Assembly: GCF_004803465.1 (NCBI RefSeq)
Contig: NZ_SRSF01000001.1
Coordinates: 372,501-436,500, forward strand
Source: Neolewinella litorea
Lineage (GTDB): Bacteria; Bacteroidota; Bacteroidia; Chitinophagales; Saprospiraceae
Reading direction: 5' to 3'
DNA length: 64,000 bases
The position numbers were made by a program, and so were the translations under genes. Shown in pieces: positions 1-9,135 of the stretch; within the stretch, counting starts at the first letter, position 1, and each line of letters begins with the position of its first letter. Below the pieces are notes generated by a model. That model searched no databases. It saw only the letters and a program-made list of their open reading frames with translations, and had not been told where the DNA came from.

Positions 1-1
1 C

Positions 2-91
2 TTCCATTTTGAGCAGGTGAGACTGATCAACGCGATGATGGATTGGACGGAAGGCCCTACCATACCCATTTCCCGCATTGCGGGCGTCTAG
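2..91 (+). CDS. C-terminal end of an unidentified protein (cut by left edge)
   Basis: A reading frame is open from the left edge and ends at TAG 89-91. It gives about 29 residues ending in ...PISRIAGV. Codon choice looks like the neighbouring genes, with many G/C third positions. The stop overlaps the stop of the convergent START-like gene by three bases. The family cannot be recognised from so short a piece, and the frame could be open by chance. Confidence 0.4.
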   Translation, partial: FHFEQVRLINAMMDWTEGPTIPISRIAGV

Positions 92-696
92 GGCCTGGTT
101 TCCAGCCGGTCGCGCAGGTTAGCCACGGTCTTGGCCGGCCCGTTGGTAAGGATCTCGCGGCGTAGCCACGATGGCAGGCCGGCTCCGGCGTTGGTGCGTA
201 CCGTACACTGCAATTCCACCTCGCCCCGTTCGAGCGGACTGATTACCCACTCACCGGAATAAACCTCCAGGCGGTCGCGACCCTCCGTCGGAGGAACCGC
301 TCCTGGTTCTGCCCTTATGGTGCGCGTCAGTACGGACCGCGGCCCCATGGTCTGCCGCACCCGCGCCACTACTTCCTTGTCGCGAAAGGGAAAGGGCAGG
401 TCGATGCCGGAAACGTACACAAAGTTGTTTGGGGTGCCGCCGGGAATGATATAGGCGTCGTCACAGCGATGTACCCATTCCGGGTAGTTTTCCGCATCAT
501 CCAGGATGGCTCGAACCCGCTGCATTCCGGCGGTGGCCCGCGTAACGACCCGGACCGACATTTCTTCGTTCGCTTCGTCGCGGACGTACACGCTCACCCC
601 GCCGGACTCCGTCTGCAGTTCAAAGCCGTCCGAGGTTTGGGCGCGGACGCAGGTGCAAAGCAGCAGCAGGGGAAAAGCAAGGAGCAGTGGATACAT
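88..696 (-). CDS. Exported START/SRPBCC-like lipid-binding protein
   Basis: The 202-residue product starts at the ATG whose complement is 694-696, because that gives a clean signal peptide (MYPLLLAFPLLLLCTCVRAQ). A longer frame upstream has no signal-like start. The mature part reads like a START-domain helix-grip protein: residues near VRAILDDAENYPEWVHRC, then LPFPFRDKEVVARVR, then a terminal helix with LPSWLRREILTNGP. This family binds lipids or other hydrophobic ligands. Export to the periplasm is inferred from the signal peptide. It stands alone, convergent with the partial frame at the left edge and divergent from the DUF1080 gene. The ligand cannot be told from the sequence. Confidence 0.75.
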   Translation of the reverse strand: MYPLLLAFPLLLLCTCVRAQTSDGFELQTESGGVSVYVRDEANEEMSVRVVTRATAGMQRVRAILDDAENYPEWVHRCDDAYIIPGGTPNNFVYVSGIDLPFPFRDKEVVARVRQTMGPRSVLTRTIRAEPGAVPPTEGRDRLEVYSGEWVISPLERGEVELQCTVRTNAGAGLPSWLRREILTNGPAKTVANLRDRLETRP

Positions 697-783
697 AAAC
701 GGAGCTTCAGTTGGCCGGTCGTAAAACGCCGGGAGAAAAAGTTGCAATCGGTTTATAACACCCGATGCGTATCAAATATTTTA

Positions 784-791
784 TATCTTGT
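784..791 (+). promoter_or_regulatory. -7-like element TATCTTGT upstream of the DUF1080 gene
   Basis: TATCTTGT lies about 60 nt before the ATG at 854. It is a variant of the Bacteroidota -7 consensus TAnnTTTG. The same TATCTTG core recurs before the VOC, NlpC/P60 and PA14 genes in this window. No clear -33 TTTG is visible, so the call rests on the -7 match and position alone. Confidence 0.35.
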
Positions 792-853
792 CGAGTAGAC
801 AACATTAACCAAGCGTGGATGGCCCGATGCCTTCCCGATTATAACATTTCGAC

Positions 854-2215
854 ATGCAAAAACGGCAGTACGCTGTATTCCTGTTTTCCTGTTTCCTTCT
901 ACCGTTGGCCGCGCAGGATGGCTTTGTATCCCTGACTAACGGCAAGGATCTGAGCAACTGGGAGTCCTACGGAGGGAAAGCACCCTATTCCATCGAAGGG
1001 AACACCATCACGGGCACCGCCGTGGTCAACACGCCCAACACCTTCTTGTGTACCGACCGCCCCTATGGTGATTTCGTGCTGGAGCTGGAGTTCAAAGATG
1101 AGGCGCCGCTGAATAGCGGGGTCATGGCGCGGGGGCAGTGGCGGCAGCAGGACGACCTGCGGCGTATATACGGTTACCAGGTTGAAATTGACCCCAGTGC
1201 CCGTGGGTACACCGGCGGCATATACGACGAGGCCCGGCGCGGTTGGATTTACCCCGTCCACTATAACGACCCGGCGCGCTCGGCCTACAAGCAGGGCGAA
1301 TGGAACAGTATGCGCGTGGAGGCCATCGGCAATAACCTGCGCACCTTCATCAACGGGCAGTCGGTGGCCAATCTGGTCGACGATACGGACGCCTCCGGTT
1401 TGATTTGTCTGCAAGTCCACTCCGTGGCCGACGAACTGGCCGGGAAGCAGGTACAGTGGCGCAACATCCGGGTGAAAGACAACGCTACGCCCGACGACCA
1501 CCTCGAAGCCGTGCTGGCTCCCCAGGAAAACATGCTCGTCAATACCTTGACGGAAGAAGAAAAACGGAAGGGCTGGCGCCTGCTCTTCGACGGCACGTCC
1601 ACCGACGGGTGGCGGGGTGCCAAACTCGACCAATTTCCCGCCAGCGGATGGGAAGTGGTAGACGGCGAATTGCGCGTACTGGCCGGTAACGGCGGCGAGA
1701 GCACCAATGGCGGCGACATCGTCACCGAAGATAACTTCAGCGACTTCGAACTCGTCTTCGAATTCAAGCCCACCGAAGGGGCCAACAGCGGCGTCAAATA
1801 CTTCGTGGATCCCGAACTGAACAAGGGTCGTGGTTCCGCCATCGGCCTCGAATACCAAATCCTGGACGATGAGCGTCATCCCGACGCCAAGGCCGGAGTG
1901 ATGGGCAACCGTACCATGGCCTCCCTTTACGACCTGATTCCGGCCAACCCCATCGACGTCAACCGCCGCAAGGACTACAACATCAACGACTGGAACCGCG
2001 GCCGCATCAAGGTGCAGGGCGGTAAGGTGGAGCACTGGCTCAACGGCTACAAAGTGGTGGAGTACGACCGCTTCAGCCAAATGTTTGACGCGCTGGTCAA
2101 CTACAGCAAATACAAGGACTGGGAAAACTTCGGACAGTGGCCGCAAGGACCCATCCTCCTCCAGGATCACGGCGACGCAGTTGCCTTCCGCACCATCAAA
2201 ATTCGTGAGCTTTAA
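854..2215 (+). CDS. Secreted two-domain DUF1080 (3-keto-disaccharide hydrolase) protein
   Basis: The 453-residue protein has a signal peptide (MQKRQYAVFLFSCFLLPLAAQ) and two tandem DUF1080 concanavalin-like domains. The first, about 25-210, contains FVSLTNGKDLSNWESYGG and GYQVEIDP. The second, about 238-453, contains LLFDGTSTDGW, SGVKYFVDP, GLEYQILDD and a final GPILLQDHGDAVAFRTIKI. Characterised relatives bind or hydrolyse 3-keto-glycosides. It sits 11 bp before a Tat-exported Gfo/Idh/MocA oxidoreductase, a pairing that fits oxidative sugar breakdown outside the cytoplasm. Substrate and catalytic activity are inferred; a purely binding role is possible. Confidence 0.85.
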   Translation: MQKRQYAVFLFSCFLLPLAAQDGFVSLTNGKDLSNWESYGGKAPYSIEGNTITGTAVVNTPNTFLCTDRPYGDFVLELEFKDEAPLNSGVMARGQWRQQDDLRRIYGYQVEIDPSARGYTGGIYDEARRGWIYPVHYNDPARSAYKQGEWNSMRVEAIGNNLRTFINGQSVANLVDDTDASGLICLQVHSVADELAGKQVQWRNIRVKDNATPDDHLEAVLAPQENMLVNTLTEEEKRKGWRLLFDGTSTDGWRGAKLDQFPASGWEVVDGELRVLAGNGGESTNGGDIVTEDNFSDFELVFEFKPTEGANSGVKYFVDPELNKGRGSAIGLEYQILDDERHPDAKAGVMGNRTMASLYDLIPANPIDVNRRKDYNINDWNRGRIKVQGGKVEHWLNGYKVVEYDRFSQMFDALVNYSKYKDWENFGQWPQGPILLQDHGDAVAFRTIKIREL

Positions 2216-2226
2216 ATCCAACGATC

Positions 2227-3540
2227 ATGGCAAACCGCCGCACCTTTCTTAAGACTTCCGCCCTCACCACCGCCGGCCTCAGTATGGGACTGCCGTTGCA
2301 CAGTCAGGTCATGGGGGCCAATGATACCGTCAACGTGGCGGTCTTCGGCACCAACAGCCGCGGCGCCTACCTGGCCCGCACCTTCGCCGGCGCCCAGAAC
2401 TGCAAAGTGATCGGCATCGGCGACGTGGATACCCGCGCCATCGAAAAAGGTCAGAAGGCCGTGATGGATGGCGGCGGCGACAAGCCCATGGGGCACCAGG
2501 ATTTCCGCACCTTTCTGGAAAATCCCGACGTCGACGCAGTAGTAATCGCCACGCCCGACCACTGGCATACCCCCATGGCGATCATGGCCCTGGATGCCGG
2601 CAAGCACGTCTACGTAGAAAAGCCCTGTAGCCACAATCCGGCGGAAGGTGAAATGCTCATCGCGAAACAGAAAAGCAGCGGCCTGAAGGTGCAAATGGGC
2701 AACCAGACGCGCAGCAGCATCTCCCTGAACCGCATTGTCGGGGAAATCCACGACGGCCTCATCGGCAACGCCTACGCCGCCAAGGCCTGGTACGCCAACA
2801 ACCGGGGCCCCATTGGCGAGCACGAGCCAGCCCCCGTACCGGAGTGGTTGAACTGGGAGCTCTGGCAGGGGCCCGCTCCGCGTCAGGATTTCGACGCCCT
2901 GCTGGTCCACTACAACTGGCACTGGTTCTGGAAGTACGGTACCGGTGAATTGCTCAACAACGGTACCCACGAAGTTGATATGTGCCGCTGGGCCCTCGAC
3001 GTCGACTTTCCCGAACGCGTGACCTCCAGCGGCGGAAGATTCGCCTATGACGACGCCTGGGAAGCCTACGATACCCAGCTGGCCTCCTTCAACTTCCCCG
3101 GCGACAAGCACATTCACTGGGACGGCCGCAGCTGCAACGCCTTGCCCCTTTGGGAGCGCGGCCGCGGTGCCATGATCTACGGTACCGAAGGCAGTGTGCT
3201 CATGGACCGCAGCGGATACATCGTGTACGACTCACAAGGAAAGGAGATCCGGCACGAGGAAGAAACCGGCAAATCCATAAGCATGGACACCACCGGCGGC
3301 GGCAACCTCGACGAACTCCACATCGCCAACTTCATTAACGGCGTGAACTCCGACGAACCGCTCAACTCCGAAGTGGCCGACGCCAACACCAGCGTAACGA
3401 TCTGCCACCTCGGAAATATGGCGCAGCGTACCCAGTCGGTGCTCATGACGGACACCGAAACCGGGAAGCCGCAACAGAATTCCGACGCCATGGCCCTGTG
3501 GTCGCGCGACTACGAAGATGGCTGGAAACCGAACGTATAG
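2227..3540 (+). CDS. Tat-exported Gfo/Idh/MocA family oxidoreductase
   Basis: The 437-residue protein begins MANRRTFLKTSALTTAG, a twin-arginine signal (RRTFLK). A Rossmann NAD(P) domain follows: VAVFGTNSRGAYLARTFAG, about 36-54, then DAVVIATPDHWHTPMA and HVYVEKPCSH, the family EKP motif. The C-terminal part is the Gfo/Idh/MocA alpha/beta domain, with GTHEVDMCRWALDVDFP and a GNLDELHIANFINGV segment. Such enzymes oxidise or epimerise sugars with a bound nicotinamide cofactor. It is the second gene of an operon with the DUF1080 protein (11-bp gap), so a keto-sugar substrate is likely. The exact sugar is unknown. Confidence 0.88.
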   Translation: MANRRTFLKTSALTTAGLSMGLPLHSQVMGANDTVNVAVFGTNSRGAYLARTFAGAQNCKVIGIGDVDTRAIEKGQKAVMDGGGDKPMGHQDFRTFLENPDVDAVVIATPDHWHTPMAIMALDAGKHVYVEKPCSHNPAEGEMLIAKQKSSGLKVQMGNQTRSSISLNRIVGEIHDGLIGNAYAAKAWYANNRGPIGEHEPAPVPEWLNWELWQGPAPRQDFDALLVHYNWHWFWKYGTGELLNNGTHEVDMCRWALDVDFPERVTSSGGRFAYDDAWEAYDTQLASFNFPGDKHIHWDGRSCNALPLWERGRGAMIYGTEGSVLMDRSGYIVYDSQGKEIRHEEETGKSISMDTTGGGNLDELHIANFINGVNSDEPLNSEVADANTSVTICHLGNMAQRTQSVLMTDTETGKPQQNSDAMALWSRDYEDGWKPNV

Positions 3541-3635
3541 ACGTTAACCGGCTGATTCATCCGGCCTTGGAGCATAGCAGGCACCGGCGGAGTATGGTGA
3601 GGTCCATTTGACTACCTACTCCGCCGCCGCCTCGC

Positions 3636-3643
3636 TACCTTTG
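3636..3643 (+). promoter_or_regulatory. -7 element TACCTTTG of ribF-GT2, predicted leaderless
   Basis: This is an exact match to TAnnTTTG, six bases before the ATG at 3650. In Bacteroidota the transcription start falls a few bases after this element, so the mRNA should begin at or next to the start codon. This also argues for 3650 rather than the upstream TTG at 3608 as the true start. Confidence 0.6.
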
Positions 3644-3649
3644 TCCGCG

Positions 3650-5686
3650 ATGCAGACTCATTTTCGACTGGCCGATCTCCCCCGGTTCCGGCGTGCCGTT
3701 ATCACCATCGGCAGTTTCGACGGTGTCCATCGCGGGCACCAGCAACTGCTCACGCGCATCAGCCGTATGGCGGAGCGGCGCGATGGAGAAAGCGTGGTCA
3801 TCACCTTTGACCCCCACCCACGTACCGTGCTCCGCCCGGACGACAACAGCCTGCGCCTGCTCACCACGACCCGGGAAAAGATTAACTTTTGTGCGGAGCA
3901 GGGAATCGACCACCTGGTGGTGATCCCCTTCGACCGGGGCTTCAGCCAGCAGTCGCCCACCGAATACATCGAAAACTTCCTGATTAAAAACTTCACCCCC
4001 GACCGCATCGTCATCGGCTACGACCATCGTTTTGGTAAGGACCGGGCCGGTGGGGTGGATTTGCTGCAATACTACGCCCCGACCTACGGGTATGAGGTGG
4101 TAGAGATAGCCGCCCAGGAAGTTGATGAAATTACCGTCAGTTCGACCAAAATCCGTCGGGCCCTGCAGGCCGGGCAAGTGCAGAAAGCGGCCAACTTGAT
4201 GGGTCGCGCCTACGAGCTAACCGGCACCGTGGTCCGGGGCCAACAGATCGGACGAACCCTCGACTATCCTACCGCGAACCTCCAGCCCGACCACCCCCTG
4301 AAACTGGTGCCCGCGCCCGGCATCTACGCCGTCCGCGCGGCCTTCGAAGGCTGTATTTACGACGGGATGCTTTACATCGGTGACCGACCGGTGATCGGCG
4401 ACGGACGCGGTACCACTATCGAGCTCCACCTTTTTGATTATTCTGGCGACCTATATGGGGAGACGCTTACCGTTTCCTTCATTCGTTACCTGCGCGGTGA
4501 GATGGCCCTGGGTGGCATGGATGCCCTCCGCGACCAGCTCGTGGTCGACGAAGCCGACGCGCGCCGCGCCCTGGAAGAAGAACGACTGGCCAGCGCGGTT
4601 CCGGATCACGATCTGCCCGATACCGCAATCGTCATCCTAAATTACAACGGCCGGGACTACCTGGAGCGTTACCTCAGCTCTGTAGCGGACAACCTGACAC
4701 CGACCAGCCGGCTCATCGTGGCCGACAACGCGAGTACCGACGATTCGGTCGCCTACTTGCGCAGTAACCACCCCGCAGTGGAGGTAATCGAATTGACCGA
4801 AAACCTCGGCTACGCGGCCGGCTACAATGTCGCCCTGCAAAAAGTGCGCGCCGAAGTCTACGTACTGTTGAACAGCGATGTACGGGTCACCCCCGGCTGG
4901 CTGGAGGCCGTGCTTCCTAAATTCGTGGATCCGACTGTCGGAGCCGTCCAACCCAAGGTGCTCGCCGAGCACGAGCCAGGCTGTTTTGAGTACGCGGGCG
5001 CGAGCGGCGGCTACCTCGACTTTTTGGGGTACCCTTTTTGCCGGGGGCGGGTCTTCGGGCACATGGAGCGTGATGAGGGGCAGTACGACTGTCCGGCCGA
5101 GATCTTCTGGGCCACCGGGGCGGCCTTTTTTGTCCGCGCCTCCGCCTTTCACGATCTCCAGGGCTTCGAGCCGGAATACTTCGCGCACGCCGAGGAGATC
5201 GATCTGTGCTGGCGCCTGAAGCGGGCGGGCTACCGCATCCTCGTCGAACCGGCCGCCACGGTTTACCACGTCGGTGGGGGCACCCTGGCCTATGACACCC
5301 CACGGAAAGCCTACCTGAACTTTCGCAACACTCTCGTGACCAGTTTCAAGAACGAGCACACCTTCCGCCTCATCTGGTGGTTGCCCGTCCGGCTGCTGCT
5401 CGACGGTGCCGCGGCCCTGCTCTTTCTTTTCCAGGGCAAGCTCGAGCACATCTATTCGATCCTGCGTGCCCACCTGGATTTTTACCGCAACCTCCCCCGT
5501 TGGATCAGGCGGCGCGTCCGCAGGAGCCAGGAGATAGAAGCGTGCCGGGTGGGTCCGGCGCGGACCGACGCGGGGCGGGTGGCCGACAGCATCGCCCTGC
5601 ATTACTTTCTGCTCGGGCACAAGCGATTTTCCCAGGTCGTCATCCCGCAGGTAGAAGTGGAGCCGAGGACGGCCCCGACAAATTAG
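3650..5686 (+). CDS. ribF: Fused RibF (riboflavin kinase/FAD synthetase) and GT2 glycosyltransferase
   Basis: This is one 678-residue frame with two proteins' worth of sequence. Residues 1 to about 312 are a complete RibF: the FAD synthetase nucleotidyltransferase motif GSFDGVHRGH near 25, VVIGYDHRFGKDRAGG, then the riboflavin kinase domain with GTVVRGQQIGRTLDYPTANL. From about 325 a family 2 glycosyltransferase follows (AIVILNYNGRDYL, VADNASTDDS, YVLLNSDVRVTPGWL, AHAEEIDLCWRLKRAGY), with a hydrophobic segment near LIWWLPVRLLLDGAAALLFLF. RibF makes FMN and FAD in the cytoplasm; the GT2 half resembles rhamnosyl-type surface-glycan transferases. No stop codon or ATG lies at the junction. The start at 3650 fits the adjacent -7 element. 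Fusion of these functions is unusual and could reflect a lost stop codon. Confidence 0.85.
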   Translation: MQTHFRLADLPRFRRAVITIGSFDGVHRGHQQLLTRISRMAERRDGESVVITFDPHPRTVLRPDDNSLRLLTTTREKINFCAEQGIDHLVVIPFDRGFSQQSPTEYIENFLIKNFTPDRIVIGYDHRFGKDRAGGVDLLQYYAPTYGYEVVEIAAQEVDEITVSSTKIRRALQAGQVQKAANLMGRAYELTGTVVRGQQIGRTLDYPTANLQPDHPLKLVPAPGIYAVRAAFEGCIYDGMLYIGDRPVIGDGRGTTIELHLFDYSGDLYGETLTVSFIRYLRGEMALGGMDALRDQLVVDEADARRALEEERLASAVPDHDLPDTAIVILNYNGRDYLERYLSSVADNLTPTSRLIVADNASTDDSVAYLRSNHPAVEVIELTENLGYAAGYNVALQKVRAEVYVLLNSDVRVTPGWLEAVLPKFVDPTVGAVQPKVLAEHEPGCFEYAGASGGYLDFLGYPFCRGRVFGHMERDEGQYDCPAEIFWATGAAFFVRASAFHDLQGFEPEYFAHAEEIDLCWRLKRAGYRILVEPAATVYHVGGGTLAYDTPRKAYLNFRNTLVTSFKNEHTFRLIWWLPVRLLLDGAAALLFLFQGKLEHIYSILRAHLDFYRNLPRWIRRRVRRSQEIEACRVGPARTDAGRVADSIALHYFLLGHKRFSQVVIPQVEVEPRTAPTN

Positions 5687-5766
5687 CCGTCGTAATTGGC
5701 CGGGAGTTTGACCCCGGGGCTTCGGCCACGCTTTTGCATATTTGCCCAGCACAAAAAGCGAACAAT

Positions 5767-6816
5767 ATGGCAATGTTAAACTTTGGCGGCACGGAAGAAA
5801 AGGTCGTCACAAGAGAAGAATTCCCCCTGGAGAAGGCCCGGGATGTCCTGAAGGATGAAACCATTGCCGTAATCGGCTACGGGGTACAGGGCCCTGGCCA
5901 GAGCCTCAACCTGCGCGACAACGGCTTCAACGTGATCGTAGGCCAGCGCAAGGGTGGATCTTCCTGGGACAAGGCCGTGAAGGACGGTTGGGTACCCGGT
6001 GAAACCCTGTTCGAAATTGAGGAGGCCGCCGACCGCGGTACCATCATTCAGTATTTACTGTCCGACGCCGCCCAGATCGAAGTTTGGCCACGCATCAAGC
6101 CGTACCTCACGCCGGGCAAGGCCTTATACTTCAGCCATGGCTTCGGCATTACCTACAACGACCGCACCAATATCATTGCCCCCGAGGGGGTCGACGTCAT
6201 CCTGGTGGCCCCCAAGGGTTCGGGCACGAGTCTGCGTCGTCTATTCCTGGAGGGGCGGGGACTGAACTCCAGCTTCGCCATCGATCAGGATGCCACCGGC
6301 CGTGCCTTCGACCGCGTTGTGGCCCTTGGGATCGGGGTGGGATCGGGCTACCTGTTTGAGACTGATTTCAAGCGCGAGGTGTACTCCGACCTCACCGGGG
6401 AGCGCGGCACCCTGATGGGTGCCATCCAGGGCATTTTCGAGGCGCAGTACGACGTGCTGCGGGCCAACGGCCACAGTCCTTCAGAAGCCTTCAACGAAAC
6501 GGTAGAAGAGCTTACGCAAAGCCTGATGCCACTGGTAGCCGAAAACGGCATGGATTGGATGTACGCCAACTGCTCTACCACCGCCCAGCGGGGAGCGCTC
6601 GACTGGAAGGACAAATTCCGCGACGCCGTCAAGCCCGTCTTCGAAGATCTCTACCAAAGCGTAGCCAGCGGGGAAGAAGCCCAGCGCAGCATCGACTCCA
6701 ACAGCCAAAAAGACTACCGCGTCAAACTGGAGGAAGAGCTCAAGGAACTCAGCGAAAGCGAGATGTGGCAAGCCGGCCGCACGGTGAGAAAGTTGCGCCC
6801 GGAGAACGCGGGGTAG
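5767..6816 (+). CDS. ilvC: Ketol-acid reductoisomerase
   Basis: The 349-residue protein starts at MAMLNFGGTEEK. A much longer frame runs upstream, but it overlaps the glycosyltransferase end and has no family similarity. The N-terminal NADPH domain shows IAVIGYGVQGPGQSLNLRD and VIVGQRKGGSSWDKA. The C-terminal knotted helical domain carries the metal-binding acidic stretch SDLTGERGTLMGAIQG and ends RTVRKLRPENAG. It catalyses the second step of valine and isoleucine synthesis, from acetolactate to dihydroxy-isovalerate, in the cytoplasm. It stands apart from other ilv genes, although ilvA lies about 10 kb away. A partial -7-like CATATTTG lies about 25 bp upstream. Confidence 0.95.
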   Translation: MAMLNFGGTEEKVVTREEFPLEKARDVLKDETIAVIGYGVQGPGQSLNLRDNGFNVIVGQRKGGSSWDKAVKDGWVPGETLFEIEEAADRGTIIQYLLSDAAQIEVWPRIKPYLTPGKALYFSHGFGITYNDRTNIIAPEGVDVILVAPKGSGTSLRRLFLEGRGLNSSFAIDQDATGRAFDRVVALGIGVGSGYLFETDFKREVYSDLTGERGTLMGAIQGIFEAQYDVLRANGHSPSEAFNETVEELTQSLMPLVAENGMDWMYANCSTTAQRGALDWKDKFRDAVKPVFEDLYQSVASGEEAQRSIDSNSQKDYRVKLEEELKELSESEMWQAGRTVRKLRPENAG

Positions 6817-6898
6817 TTAACCAATCTACACGGATGGCGTTGTAAGCGCATTGCACCCGCGGTCGCGCCAGCAACCGCAACAACTCAATGTATCCGCT

Positions 6899-8572
6899 AT
6901 GCACGCCACCCCCCAACGCCGCCAAAACCTGGAAAGGCTCGACAATGAACCTTTCGATCTGGTCGTGATCGGCGGTGGCATCACCGGGGCCGGCGTGGCA
7001 CTCGACGCCGCCAGTCGCGGATTGTCGGTAGCGCTGATCGAGCGGAACGACTTCGCTTCGGGCACCAGCTCCAAGTCAACTAAGCTGATCCACGGCGGAC
7101 TGCGCTACCTTAAAAATCTCGAGATCAGCCTGGTCCGGGAAGTAGGACAGGAAAGGGCGGTGGTGCACAAACTGGCCCCCCACCTGGTGCGCCCGGAAAA
7201 GATGCTTTTGCCCCTGATCGAGGGAGGTTCGCTGGGCAAGCTGTCGACCAGCATGGCCCTGTGGGTGTACGACTTCCTGGCCGACGTGGAGGGCGACGAC
7301 AAGCGTGTCATGCTCACCAAGGAGGAAACTTTGGAGATGGAGCCCCTACTTCGTGAGGACATTCTCAAGGGGGGAGGCTTTTACGCGGAATACCGCACGG
7401 ATGATGCCCGCCTGACCCTGGAGAACGTCAAGACGGCCGTCAAGCACGGTGCCGTTGCCGTCAACTACGTGGAGGCCACCGGCTTCGTGTACGACGAAGA
7501 GAAAAAGATCAGCGCCGTCCAATGCCGCGACCGCTTCGAGGGCCGTGACTTCGAGATCAGCTGTGACCACGTTATCAGCTCGGCCGGTCCGTGGGTGGAC
7601 GATCTGCGCAAGATCGACCACAGTATGAACAACAAACGCTTGTTCCTCTCCAAGGGCGTGCATATTGTAGTAGCCCGCGAACGGCTGCCTCTGGCCCATG
7701 CTTGCTACTTTGATGTAGCCGACGGACGGATGCTCTTTGCCATACCCCGCCTGCGCTGCACCTACATCGGCACTACGGACACGCCCTACAAGGGGGATCC
7801 GAATGCAGTGCCCGTCTACGTGGAAGACGTCGAATACCTGCTCAGGGCCACCAATGAAATCTTCCCCACGGTAAACCTCAAGATGGAAGACGTGGAGTCG
7901 AGTTGGGCGGGCGTGCGACCCCTCATTTTCGAGGAAGGAAAGGAAGCCGGAGAGATGTCGCGCAAGGATGAGATCTTCGAAAGCGAATCCGGGCTGCTCA
8001 GTATCGCGGGTGGCAAACTTACCGGTTACCGCAAGATGGCCGAACGCGTGGTGGACCGCCTGGGCAAGCAGCTGCATACTGAAGGGGAGGACCTGGGGCG
8101 CAACAGCACACGAAATATCGTCCTGACGGGCGGCCCTTTCCGCAACTTCGCCGAAGTGTTAAGCTATGAAAAGGAGATCGCGGAGCAGTTGGCCGCCGCC
8201 AGTCTCGCACCCGATCGGGCACCGTACCTCGTGGCAAACTACGGTCGACAGACCCCAGAGATCATCGATTTGGCCCGAAGCCGGCCGGAGGAGACCGACG
8301 TGGCCCGTTTGGCCGCCGCCGAGGCCAAGTGGTGCATCGAGCATGAATCGGCGCTTTATCCCATCGACTGGGTGGAGCGGCGCAGTGGCCGACTGTATTT
8401 CGATATGCCCAGCATCCTGCCCGTGCTGGATGACGTACTCGGCGTCTTCGCCAGGACCTACGGATATACGGAAAAAGACCGCGAGCAGGAGCGGCAAAGG
8501 GTGCTCGATGCGATCCAGTGGGTGAGTGAATTCGGGCACGAAAAAAAGGAGGGCGACGTACAGGTCGATTGA
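6899..8572 (+). CDS. glpD: FAD-dependent glycerol-3-phosphate dehydrogenase/oxidase
   Basis: The 557-residue protein is read from MHATPQRRQNLERLDN; an in-frame TTG lies 48 bases upstream but precedes no conserved sequence. The FAD dinucleotide fold is at FDLVVIGGGITGAGVALDAA, followed by the GlpD motif SSKSTKLIHGGLRYL. The C-terminal DAO cap reaches YPIDWVERRSGRLYFDM. It oxidises sn-glycerol 3-phosphate to dihydroxyacetone phosphate at the inner face of the membrane, feeding quinone or oxygen. No glpF or glpK is adjacent. Length and motifs match the family well. Confidence 0.92.
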   Translation: MHATPQRRQNLERLDNEPFDLVVIGGGITGAGVALDAASRGLSVALIERNDFASGTSSKSTKLIHGGLRYLKNLEISLVREVGQERAVVHKLAPHLVRPEKMLLPLIEGGSLGKLSTSMALWVYDFLADVEGDDKRVMLTKEETLEMEPLLREDILKGGGFYAEYRTDDARLTLENVKTAVKHGAVAVNYVEATGFVYDEEKKISAVQCRDRFEGRDFEISCDHVISSAGPWVDDLRKIDHSMNNKRLFLSKGVHIVVARERLPLAHACYFDVADGRMLFAIPRLRCTYIGTTDTPYKGDPNAVPVYVEDVEYLLRATNEIFPTVNLKMEDVESSWAGVRPLIFEEGKEAGEMSRKDEIFESESGLLSIAGGKLTGYRKMAERVVDRLGKQLHTEGEDLGRNSTRNIVLTGGPFRNFAEVLSYEKEIAEQLAAASLAPDRAPYLVANYGRQTPEIIDLARSRPEETDVARLAAAEAKWCIEHESALYPIDWVERRSGRLYFDMPSILPVLDDVLGVFARTYGYTEKDREQERQRVLDAIQWVSEFGHEKKEGDVQVD

Positions 8573-8618
8573 CCATAACTATTGCGCTCAGAAGCTGTTA
8601 GGCGGTAAACGAGTGCGC

Positions 8619-9083
8619 ATGACCTCCGACCAATCCATATTCGAAAGACGCGTAGATCCAGTACTGCAGGCCGGGGGTGTCCTCGCTATGGTATTCATCG
8701 TGGACCTTTTCGGACTGATCATCACTGGTGCCAACGCCGAGAACGTCAGCAGCCGGTTTCCCTGGTTGTGCGCAGCCAGTTTCATGCTGTTCTTCGCCCT
8801 GTTCAATGCCGTCCTGAGCGCCGCCGCGGCCAATCCCGCCAAGTACTGGGGACGCAGCATCTACAGCTTCATGGGCCTGGCCGTGGGGGCAGGTTTGCTG
8901 GCCTGGGCCTTTAGCGGTCTTACCATTTCGGAGGCCGGCTCCTATCGGTGGATTTATCTGGTCGTATCGGTCGGTTACCTGGTGTTTCTGGGGATGATCG
9001 CCCTGATCAAGAACGTCGTCAATTTCGCCCAGCGGGAGGAGTGGACGCGGCCCCGCCTAAAAAACCGGCAACGGGAGGATTGA
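8619..9083 (+). CDS. Small four-helix membrane protein, unknown function
   Basis: The 154-residue protein is read from MTSDQSIFERRVDPVLQAGG; the open frame extends 31 codons further but overlaps glpD. Four hydrophobic segments are visible at about 15-37, 44-66, 72-95 and 101-126, followed by a basic tail ending RPRLKNRQRED. No catalytic or binding motif is recognised. It sits between glpD and mutS2 in the same direction (46- and 52-bp gaps). It is probably an inner-membrane protein of a lineage-specific family. Confidence 0.75.
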   Translation: MTSDQSIFERRVDPVLQAGGVLAMVFIVDLFGLIITGANAENVSSRFPWLCAASFMLFFALFNAVLSAAAANPAKYWGRSIYSFMGLAVGAGLLAWAFSGLTISEAGSYRWIYLVVSVGYLVFLGMIALIKNVVNFAQREEWTRPRLKNRQRED

Positions 9084-9135
9084 ACCAACCATCCGAAGGG
9101 GCCGTCCGTTTACCTGCTACACTTGGTGTTATTTT

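Noticed and set aside
899-2221. A 440-codon minus-strand frame opposite the DUF1080 gene
   Set aside because: It is a shadow of GC-rich codons on the real gene: valine- and histidine-rich, with no domain and no promoter. The plus-strand gene has a signal peptide and two clear domains.
3608-3649. TTG at 3608 as the start of the ribF fusion
   Set aside because: It would place the start upstream of the -7 element TACCTTTG and adds a stretch not seen in RibF proteins. The ATG at 3650 is preferred.
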